Of a stretch of DNA of 64,000 bases, positions 1 to 6,707 are shown one piece after another. The stretch's first letter is position 1. Every line of letters starts with the position of its first letter. The stretch spans positions 930,001 through 994,000 of the forward strand of contig NZ_SCWE01000001.1 of the NCBI RefSeq assembly GCF_004359505.1, given 5' to 3'. This DNA comes from Macrococcus hajekii (GTDB lineage: Bacteria > Bacillota > Bacilli > Staphylococcales > Staphylococcaceae). The notes beneath the pieces were generated by a model. That model made no database searches. It was given only the letters and a program-made list of their open reading frames with translations, and was not told the DNA's origin. A program made the translations under genes and the position numbers.

Positions 1-742
1 GTTGATTGCTATAGGCTCTTTTCTGTTCTTTATGAGCTTCGTACTGTCTGACCGCTTCTATTGTCGTCAGCTGATTCTTTCGCCAGTCCTTAAGCAACCA
101 GTCTATGAAGCGGTAGTTATGATTATTAAGTAGTGCTGATTTCTCTATAGCAAATTTCATATACTCATGACCGTAATCGTCAAAGTCCTGACCAATCTTC
201 TGCATGGTGATCTGTGACGGGTTCATTTCTATGTTCTGTTGGTAGATATTAAGAATATTTTTAAATGAGTTGTCGCTGTCGCTTACAACTTCTTTTAATG
301 TATTTAATTCTTTTAATTCTTTAGTCGTGTTCAGTTTATTGTCTTTTATTTGTTCACTTTGGTGTTCAATCTGTTGTTCATTATGATGTTCATTTTGTTG
401 TTTTTTTTCTTTATTAAAAGTCTGATAATCATTGTAGTTATGCACTTTAATCGTTGTCCCGTTTTTTGTCTTTATTGTTGTTATCATTTCATCAACTTCT
501 AATAACTCTAAAAACTTTCTAACTGTATTTCTTGATACGTGCCATCGTTCTGACAATTTTAATTCTGAGGTATGGAAAGACCCTCTTTTAATCAAAGTTA
601 TCTTTCCGCCAATCATTTTTTTCTTATCCGTATGATTAGTAAGTAATATAATATCTATCCACCACTGGAACTTTTTCGGATCTTCCCAAATCCAATGTTC
701 TCTTATTTTTCTGTGTAAGAGAAAATAACCGGAGTTATCCAT
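1..742 (-). CDS. DnaD-like phage replication protein, C-terminus cut by window edge
   Basis: About 247 residues are visible, beginning MDNSGYFLLHRKIREHWIWE; the end lies outside the window. The N-terminal ~90 residues look like the winged-helix domain of phage replisome organisers (FQWWIDIILLTNH, then LSERWHVSRNTVRKFLELLE as the helix-turn-helix). A low-complexity Q/E/N linker follows (about residues 110-150). The segment with NILNIYQQNIEMNPSQITMQKIGQDF and the later NYRFIDWLLKDWRKNQLTT matches the DnaD/DnaB-II helical domain that helps load helicase at an origin. The ATG has GAGGAG five bases upstream. It is the most distal visible gene of the leftward early operon of the mobile element. The family assignment is fairly secure; the role in element replication is inferred. 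Confidence 0.8.
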   Translation of the reverse strand, partial: MDNSGYFLLHRKIREHWIWEDPKKFQWWIDIILLTNHTDKKKMIGGKITLIKRGSFHTSELKLSERWHVSRNTVRKFLELLEVDEMITTIKTKNGTTIKVHNYNDYQTFNKEKKQQNEHHNEQQIEHQSEQIKDNKLNTTKELKELNTLKEVVSDSDNSFKNILNIYQQNIEMNPSQITMQKIGQDFDDYGHEYMKFAIEKSALLNNHNYRFIDWLLKDWRKNQLTTIEAVRQYEAHKEQKRAYSNQ

Positions 743-874
743 GATCACTCCTCACTTTCAAATTCATTTAATAGAGAGCTGACACGTTTTTGACACGCAT
801 CAGCTATGAGATATCTTTTTATACAAGTGAAAATCTGTTAAAATACAAGTAGTTATTTAAGGAATAACTCGACT

Positions 875-1180
875 CTATTCAGCAGTTTGGACGCTCTGAG
901 TAGGGTCTTTTTTTATAGCCTGGCTTACTTGCTGATTCTCTTTAACGAGATTGTTCACGTGGCTTTTAACTGTGTGTAATATCGATAAAGTGACTAAGTG
1001 CGGTCTTCTAGCTTCCTTAAGCATTTCCTGACGCCATCTGTCCGCTTCACCATAATGCTCGATAGCATATTCTAACTTTGTCAGTTCTTCACTAACATAC
1101 TGCTGTAATGCTATAACATGCTCGTTTACCTCTGAAATTCTAAGCTCCATATCATCTGTTAAACCATTTAACTCAATCAT
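875..1180 (-). CDS. Hypothetical small helical protein of the mobile element (101 aa)
   Basis: I do not recognise this protein. It is predicted mostly helical and acidic to neutral, with Leu/Ile spacing compatible with a coiled coil over residues 10-45 (ELRISEVNEHVIALQQYV). The chosen ATG at 1180 lies eight bases after AAGGAGA; a GTG at 1201 would extend the frame by 7 codons but would place that Shine-Dalgarno inside the gene. The start overlaps the end of the upstream gene by 8 bases, so translation is probably coupled. No cysteine pairs or membrane segments are seen. Confidence 0.6.
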   Translation of the reverse strand: MIELNGLTDDMELRISEVNEHVIALQQYVSEELTKLEYAIEHYGEADRWRQEMLKEARRPHLVTLSILHTVKSHVNNLVKENQQVSQAIKKDPTQSVQTAE

Positions 1181-1472
1181 TTTTAAGTTCTCCTTTATCA
1201 CGTGCCTCTGTGAGAAACTTATCTAAGTTCACGTAAACTTCTTTTAACTCTTCCTGGTACTTTTCCATCAAATAAAACTGCTGATCCAGTTTGATACGTT
1301 GCTCCGAATAACTGCGAGCGTGCATATCTCTACATTCAGCATCCATTGATGTATATGAGTAGTAATCTTCCATAAACCAATTATTTAACTGTCCCAGGTC
1401 TGCTAAACGTTCTTGAATGATGCTCAGTTTGTTAACTTCATTATCAAGATTAAAAAATAATGATTGCTTCAT
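1173..1472 (-). CDS. Hypothetical small protein of the mobile element (99 aa)
   Basis: Unrecognised. The product is charged and helical (INQ-poor, rich in E, K, L and Y) with long amphipathic stretches such as QQFYLMEKYQEELKEVYVNL, suggesting a coiled-coil protein. It begins immediately after the stop of the preceding 61-residue gene and overlaps the next gene by 8 bases, so the three form one translationally linked set. Small proteins of this type are common between the excisionase and replication genes of staphylococcal phages and satellites. That is context, not homology. Confidence 0.6.
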   Translation of the reverse strand: MKQSLFFNLDNEVNKLSIIQERLADLGQLNNWFMEDYYSYTSMDAECRDMHARSYSEQRIKLDQQFYLMEKYQEELKEVYVNLDKFLTEARDKGELKND

Positions 1473-1658
1473 CTATTGGACCTCCGGAAGTTTATTGATC
1501 AGGCTTAGATCCATTTCACAACAAGTAAGATAACCACCTGTAAAATCTGGTAGAAGCTCTTTCATTGTTTCAGGCGGAAGATTAGCGATTAACTTACCTT
1601 TCTTGTAAAGATTGAACCAACCGATGACACTCTTTTTAATAACAACTTGTGTTTTCAT
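1473..1658 (-). CDS. Hypothetical small protein of the mobile element (61 aa)
   Basis: Unrecognised. The ATG at 1658 (MKTQVVIKKSVIGWFNLYKK) is seven bases after AAAGGAG; an in-frame ATG six bases further upstream is almost on top of the Shine-Dalgarno and is less likely. The N-terminal half is basic and hydrophobic, possibly a beta-rich nucleic-acid or protein binding fold. Two adjacent cysteines (TCCEMD) lie near residue 47. The stop codon abuts the start codon of the next gene. Confidence 0.55.
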   Translation of the reverse strand: MKTQVVIKKSVIGWFNLYKKGKLIANLPPETMKELLPDFTGGYLTCCEMDLSLINKLPEVQ

Positions 1659-1766
1659 ATCCATTCTCCTTTTATTGGTTTTAAATAATGCTGAGCCGTA
1701 CTAAACATTTATTAGTTGAGATTCAATGATTAACCTGGAAGCGGTCTAAGTTTCTTAAATAATCAT

Positions 1767-2033
1767 TTAGAGGTACTTGCGATGTTTGGTATACAGATAA
1801 CGCTCAAATTCTTCTAAGTTAACCAGCGTAAGCGACGATGTGACTTCTATAAATAACTTCGGCCATTCCTGTGACTGTTCCGCTTCTTTCAGCCATCTAT
1901 AAACGGTTGTCTTAGAGACGTTATAAATTTTGGCCAGGGTCGCAACCTTTGCAAAACGAGGTTCTATTGCCTTAACTTCTCTTTCATCCATCACCGTATT
2001 TTGTGGTGTTGGCATAATTGCTAAGTTACTCAT
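1767..2033 (-). CDS. Excisionase-like helix-turn-helix protein
   Basis: An 88-residue protein with a MerR/excisionase-type helix-turn-helix at about residues 28-55 (FAKVATLAKIYNVSKTTVYR followed by WLKEAE) and a short basic C-terminus. Its start overlaps the stop of the Cro-like gene by four bases (ATGA). In phages and satellites a gene in this place, just after cro in the early operon, commonly encodes Xis, which directs the integrase toward excision. Alternatively it could be a second early transcription regulator. The HTH is clear; the excision role is inferred from position. Confidence 0.65.
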   Translation of the reverse strand: MSNLAIMPTPQNTVMDEREVKAIEPRFAKVATLAKIYNVSKTTVYRWLKEAEQSQEWPKLFIEVTSSLTLVNLEEFERYLYTKHRKYL

Positions 2034-2281
2034 TGTTTCACCTCCTCACTATTGCTAACGATACTTTGCGAAACCACTTCGTTAAAAAAAATATCATCAA
2101 TCGTTAAATCGGTGAGGCCTTCCTTTCTAAATAACTGTCTAACTTTGATTTTTTCAGAATCATTAAATGACGATCTCCCACTTTCTTTATTACGATAAGC
2201 TTGAACTGATATTTTTAAAAACTGAGCCATGTCTTGCTGAGTTAAACATAAAAACTTTCGGTATCTTAAAATATTCTTCAT
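2030..2281 (-). CDS. Cro-like XRE-family repressor
   Basis: An 83-residue protein whose residues 3-55 form an XRE helix-turn-helix (RKFLCLTQQDMAQFLKISVQ then AYRNKESGRSSF). It is divergent from the CI-like gene, the standard layout of a lysogeny switch, and is followed by the excisionase-like gene with a 4-base overlap. The Shine-Dalgarno AAAGGAGG is well placed. Its 3' end contains a third copy of the 16-bp repeat found in the intergenic operator region, so operator DNA may extend into the gene. Expected to repress cI and commit the element to its early programme; the exact role is inferred. Confidence 0.75.
   Translation of the reverse strand: MKNILRYRKFLCLTQQDMAQFLKISVQAYRNKESGRSSFNDSEKIKVRQLFRKEGLTDLTIDDIFFNEVVSQSIVSNSEEVKQ
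2060..2075. promoter_or_regulatory. Intragenic copy of the switch-region repeat
   Basis: GATACTTTGCGAAACC lies inside the 3' end of the cro-like gene and matches the two intergenic copies at 2296-2311 and 2350-2365 in 13 to 14 of 16 positions. It may be an auxiliary operator for the CI-like or Cro-like protein. Chance is possible because it overlaps coding sequence. Confidence 0.4.
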
Positions 2282-2424
2282 AACATCCTCCTTTCGATAC
2301 TTTATGAAACAAAAATAACATACTAGTGATTCTTAGTCAAACATTATATGATACTTTAAGAAACATTTTGTTTCTATAATTTGTTTTGTTATGTATAATA
2401 TATTTGAATAAGAAGGAGGACTCT
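2282..2424. promoter_or_regulatory. Divergent cI/cro operator-promoter region
   Basis: This 143-bp gap separates the divergent regulators. Two direct repeats, GATACTTTATGAAACA at 2296-2311 and GATACTTTAAGAAACA at 2350-2365, are likely operators. The second overlaps an inverted repeat GAAAC-N5-GTTTC at 2360-2374. For the leftward cro transcript I see a -35 TTGACT (2340-2335) and a -10 TATTTT (2317-2312), 17 bp apart with an extended TG. For the rightward cI transcript candidate -10 boxes TATAAT lie at 2375-2380 and 2394-2399, without a convincing -35. The repeats flank the cro promoter on both sides, which fits repression of early genes. Confidence 0.65.
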
Positions 2425-3444
2425 ATGGAAGTAGATAAAAAAAACCTTGGTAATACCATTAAAAATATACGTCTTAAGTTAGGAATGACTATGGAGGAAT
2501 TTGGTAAGAAAATAAATTTTGCAAATAAATCAGTTGTTTCTAAATGGGAACAAGGTACTTCAATACCTAGTGCAGAACGCCTCAAAATAATAGCTGATCT
2601 CAGTGGTTTAACTGTGGAAGAATTACTTTATGGAGAAGATAAGAAGTTAAAAGATGTGGGAAATACTATCTATAATGATTTATTAAAGTTCTACCCTCAA
2701 AACACTCATACCGGCAGAGCATTAAGGTACTTTAATGATGAAATGCGTGAAAGGTTTCTTTTAGCTGGAGTTAAACACATTCTCTCTGAATCTCATGTCT
2801 TTAATAATTGTAAAACAATAGACGAATTTCTAATACAATATCGTTCGGTTAAATCACTTAATGAAAAAACAATCTATGCTTTTTATACTAGATCCATAGT
2901 AAATTTATTTATTGAAGCTTATGTGACAGAGGTTAAATGTAATTCTAATTTTATCTTTAGTACGCTATATAAATTGAATGAAACAATCAATTATTTTAGA
3001 AGTTTTCAAAAAAGTGAACATATAGAAAGTGCTGAATATAATATATCTGACAATCAAAAAATTTATTTCGATACAGAAAAAGTAACTATAAATCCAGATT
3101 TAGAAAATGAAATTCATGATATTTTATTACAAGCCGATCATGACCTTAGACTGTTAATGGATAAATATCCTGATGAAATATATGATCAATTATTAAAGGT
3201 AAGATATAAAAATAATCTACAAAATACAATAAATACAAATTTAAAAATATATTCTAAAAATAACGATTTTAATCGTTTAAATGATTATAAATTCAAATCA
3301 TTTATTGATAAAGAATCTCAAGATTTAAGCCAATCCATTAATCTTTTAATCAAAAAAAATAACGGAAAAGGTAAAGTTACTAAAGAAGAAATCGAAATCT
3401 TACTTCAAGATAACTTAGAAATCATAAGAAATAACCAGAAATAA
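2425..3444 (+). CDS. CI-like XRE-family repressor of the mobile element (no peptidase domain seen)
   Basis: A 339-residue regulator. Residues 8-60 form an XRE helix-turn-helix (IKNIRLKLGMTMEEFGKKIN, then SVVSKWEQGTSIPS). The remaining ~270 residues are helical, AT-rich in codon use and rich in Asn/Lys/Asp. I do not see the Ser/Lys peptidase (S24) motifs of LexA/CI-type repressors, so release by RecA-driven self-cleavage is not supported. Satellite master repressors such as Stl of SaPIs are likewise HTH proteins derepressed by binding a phage protein. The start at ATG 2425 follows AAGGAGGA; 13 upstream in-frame codons are ignored. The gene points toward the integrase, as in phages and satellites. 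Confidence 0.7.
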   Translation: MEVDKKNLGNTIKNIRLKLGMTMEEFGKKINFANKSVVSKWEQGTSIPSAERLKIIADLSGLTVEELLYGEDKKLKDVGNTIYNDLLKFYPQNTHTGRALRYFNDEMRERFLLAGVKHILSESHVFNNCKTIDEFLIQYRSVKSLNEKTIYAFYTRSIVNLFIEAYVTEVKCNSNFIFSTLYKLNETINYFRSFQKSEHIESAEYNISDNQKIYFDTEKVTINPDLENEIHDILLQADHDLRLLMDKYPDEIYDQLLKVRYKNNLQNTINTNLKIYSKNNDFNRLNDYKFKSFIDKESQDLSQSINLLIKKNNGKGKVTKEEIEILLQDNLEIIRNNQK

Positions 3445-3492
3445 AAGGAGAAAACTCTTATTAATTATCTATAGAGTATAAGGAGGCTCAAC

Positions 3493-3627
3493 ATGAAGCG
3501 GACAGCACAGCAATTAAAAAGCCCTGGCATTGCATCACTTAATCAACCATCACAAGTAAATAACGGCCGTTTTGACTTTCCTGTTAAGCTAAGTCTTTTT
3601 GTTATGGCCTTTTTTAACCGCTTCTGA
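3493..3627 (+). CDS. Small ORF (44 aa) downstream of the CI-like gene
   Basis: An open frame MKRTAQQLKSPGIASLNQPS... ending at TGA 3625-3627. It has a strong Shine-Dalgarno AAGGAGG seven bases before the ATG, which is why I list it. The product is basic at the N-terminus and hydrophobic near the C-terminus (KLSLFVMAFFNRF). No family is recognised. It sits 48 bp after the repressor and its stop lies directly against the first hairpin of the structured region. It could be a leader peptide or a minor regulator, or the ribosome site could be accidental. Confidence 0.4.
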   Translation: MKRTAQQLKSPGIASLNQPSQVNNGRFDFPVKLSLFVMAFFNRF

Positions 3628-3628
3628 G

Positions 3629-4246
3629 GGTGTGCATATAAAGCACAGCCTACAAGCGTATTTATAACTACACTTGTAAAAATGTTGCGGTATGGTTGGT
3701 ATCAATAGGAATCGGTATTTCACCGCTCCCCTTGTAGAATGATTGCTCTTAGAAGTCGATATGCTTGAAGTACTCCAGGTTAGGTTGTAACGAATCCTTA
3801 CACCCTATCATTTAGAAAATGCAAAATTCCGTTATCCAAATTAAGTAAGAACAGAAGACTCATGAATATCATCGACCCTTGAAGCACTCTAATCAGCAGT
3901 TATATAGCCCTCACATTTGAGGACTGTAGGATAATTTTCCTCAAGGATGCCCCAATTTTGGGGAGCGCTTTAGTAATACCGATGATTTTGACGAAGTTAA
4001 GCTGCCCACTCATGTTTGAGCTCGTACAAATACAATACTAAGCTCAAAGTTGAGCCTTGTAGATGTACTCAGATTTGAGCGTATTCAAATATATAATTAC
4101 GTCAACGCAATTTTGCGTTTAACTGTGAGTCTTTTTTGACTAACAGCATTACTTACACAAAAATGTATAAACAAAATAACGTTGCCAATAGATCAGTACA
4201 AAACTGTACCCATCTAATGCAATGCGTCCAAATCTGGACATATTGC
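3629..4246 (+). ncRNA. Candidate large structured RNA (GOLLD/ROOL-like in size and setting)
   Basis: This ~620-base stretch has no plausible coding frame but at least a dozen hairpins. Examples are TGTGC/GCACA (3631-3647), GCGGT/ACCGC (3687-3726), TGTAA/TTACA (3786-3802), a nested domain closed by ATCATCG/CGATGAT (3868-3874 with 3980-3986) and AAGCACT/AGCGCTT (3882-3888 with 3964-3970) that encloses CCTCACATTTGAGG and CCCCAATTTTGGGG. A train of short hairpins follows at 4009-4020, 4042-4055, 4068-4079, 4104-4119, 4123-4146, 4191-4214 and 4219-4246. Large ornate RNAs are known from phages and mobile elements of Gram-positive bacteria. Strand is assumed from the flanking genes. Family membership is a guess; the secondary-structure density is directly visible. 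Confidence 0.5.
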
Positions 4247-4348
4247 AAAGACATTACTCTTTCACTGCTCTAAAATTAAACAGTCAAACTATTAACAATC
4301 TGACCGCTTCTATTGTGGCCAGGCATACTATATAAGGTGGTGTCATGT

Positions 4349-5584
4349 ATGTGGAGTGAATCATTTATTAATAAGGATGGCCAAGAACAATACCGCTTCT
4401 ATGAGAAGTACAAGGACCCGTTAACAGAGAAATGGAGACGTGTCAGCGTGGTAATGAACAAAGACACTAAGCCATCACAGAGAGAAGCTAAGAAGCGGTT
4501 AGAAGAGAAGATTAAGGAGAAGCTGAATGATAAGACACCAGCATCACTTAAGACACTGACCTTTCACCAGGCATGTGATGAATGGTTTAACAACTATAAA
4601 ATAATATCGGGGTCTAAGCGGTCCACCATCACAACAAAATATCATCGAGTAGATCATATCAAGCGAAGCATAGACAGCGACATATTAGTTAAGAGCATGA
4701 ACGCTACTACCTTTCAGCATCTAATAGATAACCTGATAAATGATAATATATGCTATAAAGGCGTCAAGGACTCTATGAGCATCATTAAAAATATAATGAA
4801 ATATCTACAGAAAAAATATAAGCTGGCTGATATATCTTATCTTGATGATGTACAGATACCTAAACAAGCAAAGACTCGAGAAGAAGTTAAAGCTAAAAGA
4901 GAGAACTATCTTGAAATGAACGAGATCATGATGATAGTTGATAAGCTAAACGATATGGCCAGCAAGAAGAGAGCCGGGAGCTATATCCGTTCTAATATGA
5001 TGAGTGCTTATATAGTGGAGTTCATGGCTCTAAATGGCATGCGTATAGGAGAACTGTTAGCTATACAGCCAGAAAATATTGACTTTGAAGCTCAGACGCT
5101 GGAGATTGATGGAACGATTCACTGGATTCATGATAAAGGTGGCCATGGCATCAAGGACACGACAAAGACAGAGGCATCCTATAGAACTATCTCGCTGACG
5201 AATAGAAGCTGTGACATATTGCGTAAGGTTATGCTAGAGAATAAGAAAGCTGTACAGTGGGAGAATGAATATACAGATAGAGGGTTTATATTTACCAATC
5301 ACTTCGGCAATCCTATGGGTCTTTCTTCTATAAACCGTAACATCAAGCTGGCTATTGAAGATATTAAGGATGACCAGGGTAAGCAACTGATTAAAAAACA
5401 CGTAACCACCCACACGTTACGACATAGCCATATTTCTTTATTAAGTCAGCTGGGTATATCACTACGGGCCATAATGGATAGAGTTGGCCACACTGACCAT
5501 AAGACAACATTACAGATATACAGCCATGTGACTGAGCAGATGGATAAAGATATGATGACTAAGCTAGAAGCGGTGAATAAATAA
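4349..5584 (+). CDS. int: Tyrosine recombinase / phage integrase
   Basis: A 411-residue site-specific recombinase that inserts and excises the element. Residues ~1-55 resemble the AP2-like arm-binding domain (QEQYRFYEKYKDPLTEKWRR). A SAM-like core-binding domain follows (~65-170). The catalytic domain carries all expected residues: Arg in NGMRIGELLAI, Lys in KTEASYRTISL, HTLRHSH, His in VGHTDHKTT and the nucleophile Tyr in LQIYSHV. Start ATG 4349 has AAGGTGGTG eight bases upstream; the frame is open to 4313 but without another good site. The gene sits at the chromosome-proximal end of the element, as usual, and overlaps the next gene by one base (TAATG). Confidence 0.93.
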   Translation: MWSESFINKDGQEQYRFYEKYKDPLTEKWRRVSVVMNKDTKPSQREAKKRLEEKIKEKLNDKTPASLKTLTFHQACDEWFNNYKIISGSKRSTITTKYHRVDHIKRSIDSDILVKSMNATTFQHLIDNLINDNICYKGVKDSMSIIKNIMKYLQKKYKLADISYLDDVQIPKQAKTREEVKAKRENYLEMNEIMMIVDKLNDMASKKRAGSYIRSNMMSAYIVEFMALNGMRIGELLAIQPENIDFEAQTLEIDGTIHWIHDKGGHGIKDTTKTEASYRTISLTNRSCDILRKVMLENKKAVQWENEYTDRGFIFTNHFGNPMGLSSINRNIKLAIEDIKDDQGKQLIKKHVTTHTLRHSHISLLSQLGISLRAIMDRVGHTDHKTTLQIYSHVTEQMDKDMMTKLEAVNK

Positions 5585-6252
5585 TGAAAGACAAATTTTA
5601 TAAGTATTTACTCGTTATAATATTTATCATTCTTTTTTTATTGATTGTTATTAGTTATGGGAGTGCAATGAATTTAATGTATTCAGCAGGAGACTTAGGG
5701 GCTTATACTCTTATTATTAGTTTTTTAGGATTATTTGCCACATTCGGAGGATCTTACATAGGTGCAAAAATTTCTGGAGAAGCAGCGATAGAAGCAGTAG
5801 AGAAACAAATTAATGAACAAAAGAATGAAAATATTATTAAAAGTAAAATAAGATATTTAGAAACATTAAATAAAGTTACAAGTGATATCAATAAGGCAAA
5901 TGTAGGCGGTGCTTTAGCAGCGTTAACAATATTTAAATGGTTTGATGATAATGAATTAATAATATCATCAGAAGAAATGAATAATTTTTATAACGCAAAA
6001 GAGAAACTTGAAAAATTTATAGATTCTGAGTACTACCTATATTTAACTGAAATCGAAAGATCAAAAATTATTTACATCTTTGATTTATTAGATAAAACTA
6101 TTGAAACTGATTCTATCTTACAACGTATCGTTCCTTTAGGTCTTACAGAAAAGAATAAAGCTTTAAATAAACACAAAGAAAATTTCGAAGAATATTTAAA
6201 GCTTTTAAATAATTTTTCTGATGAAATTATGAAAATAAAAGAGAATAAGTAA
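5584..6252 (+). CDS. Two-helix membrane protein with long helical tail, unknown function
   Basis: A 222-residue protein starting on the integrase stop (TAATG). Two membrane segments are visible at about residues 6-28 (YLLVIIFIILFLLIVISYG) and 39-60 (AYTLIISFLGLFATFGGSYI), followed by a lysine/glutamate-rich helical domain that may form a coiled coil (AIEAVEKQINEQKNE). It is more AT-rich than the integrase. Genes at this spot, between int and the attachment site, are often cargo such as superinfection exclusion or defence proteins. The architecture fits but gives no proof. No Shine-Dalgarno is obvious, so it probably depends on translational coupling with int. Confidence 0.6.
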   Translation: MKDKFYKYLLVIIFIILFLLIVISYGSAMNLMYSAGDLGAYTLIISFLGLFATFGGSYIGAKISGEAAIEAVEKQINEQKNENIIKSKIRYLETLNKVTSDINKANVGGALAALTIFKWFDDNELIISSEEMNNFYNAKEKLEKFIDSEYYLYLTEIERSKIIYIFDLLDKTIETDSILQRIVPLGLTEKNKALNKHKENFEEYLKLLNNFSDEIMKIKENK

Positions 6253-6363
6253 GGAGAAAAATACAACGAAAACTTCCCAGACCTATTAATAGATAAATCA
6301 ACAGAGGCTTTTATAGATCAGATGAAGCTGAGTATCAGCTATACTGAAAAGAATGAAAATTAA
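6253..6363 (+). pseudogene. In-frame gene remnant after the membrane protein
   Basis: Directly after the TAA of the membrane protein, the same frame stays open for 36 codons and ends at TAA 6361-6363, reading YNENFPDLLIDKSTEAFIDQ then MKLSISYTEKNEN. A ribosome site AAGGAG is present at its beginning but no ATG, GTG or TTG follows at a usable distance. It looks like the tail of a lost gene or a deletion scar. It could also simply be an extension exposed by a recent stop codon. Confidence 0.35.
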
Positions 6364-6656
6364 TTTTTGAGTTCTTTCCTCATAAGGTCGAAATATTCTT
6401 TCTATTCTTATTTAAAGGCGTAAGTATTATTTACTACCTCTTACACTAGCCAGCCCAAATTTGGACTGGCTCCATCCCTCTATCAATCGCCCAGGTTATG
6501 CGTAAGGATTGTTTACGCTGATCTGCTCTGTACCAGGTAGATGCTACCCTATTTTAGGACTGCACAACTCTTAAAAATCACATGATTATCTCTCAGCGTA
6601 TCCAGTAGTTAAACAAGTTTGCCCTTTTTCTGCCCTTTCTGATATCAAAAATCACT
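6364..6656. other. Right end of the mobile element, no gene seen; probable attachment region
   Basis: This stretch holds a strong hairpin at 6448-6471 (AGCCAG...CTGGCT around CCAAATTTGG) and two abutting 11-bp repeats, TGCCCTTTTTC at 6620-6630 and TGCCCTTTCTG at 6631-6641, that could be integrase arm-type sites. The att core itself cannot be named because the other end of the element is outside the window. No open frame of note is present. Confidence 0.45.
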
Positions 6657-6696
6657 AAAAATAATCCTCTAACGCTTGTTGTTAAAGGATTATTTT
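6657..6696 (-). terminator. Intrinsic terminator after nadK
   Basis: On the minus strand AAAATAATCCT pairs with AGGATTATTTT around a small inner stem (TAAC/GTTA) and runs into T residues. It closes the relQ-nadK operon and marks the chromosomal side of the element boundary. Confidence 0.8.
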
Positions 6697-6707
6697 AATT
6701 TTAATTA

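Noticed and set aside
743..874. Short leftward ORF ending in LLNEFESEE before the DnaD-like gene
   Set aside because: The frame is open for some 25 codons but offers no ATG, GTG or TTG start; probably untranslated leader with the direct repeat GTGTCAAAAACGTGTCA.
3629..4246. Protein-coding gene in the structured region
   Set aside because: All frames are interrupted, no ribosome sites fit and the sequence is dominated by inverted repeats.
6364..6656. tRNA gene as integration target
   Set aside because: No cloverleaf or tRNA-like TψC/acceptor pattern could be found on either strand.
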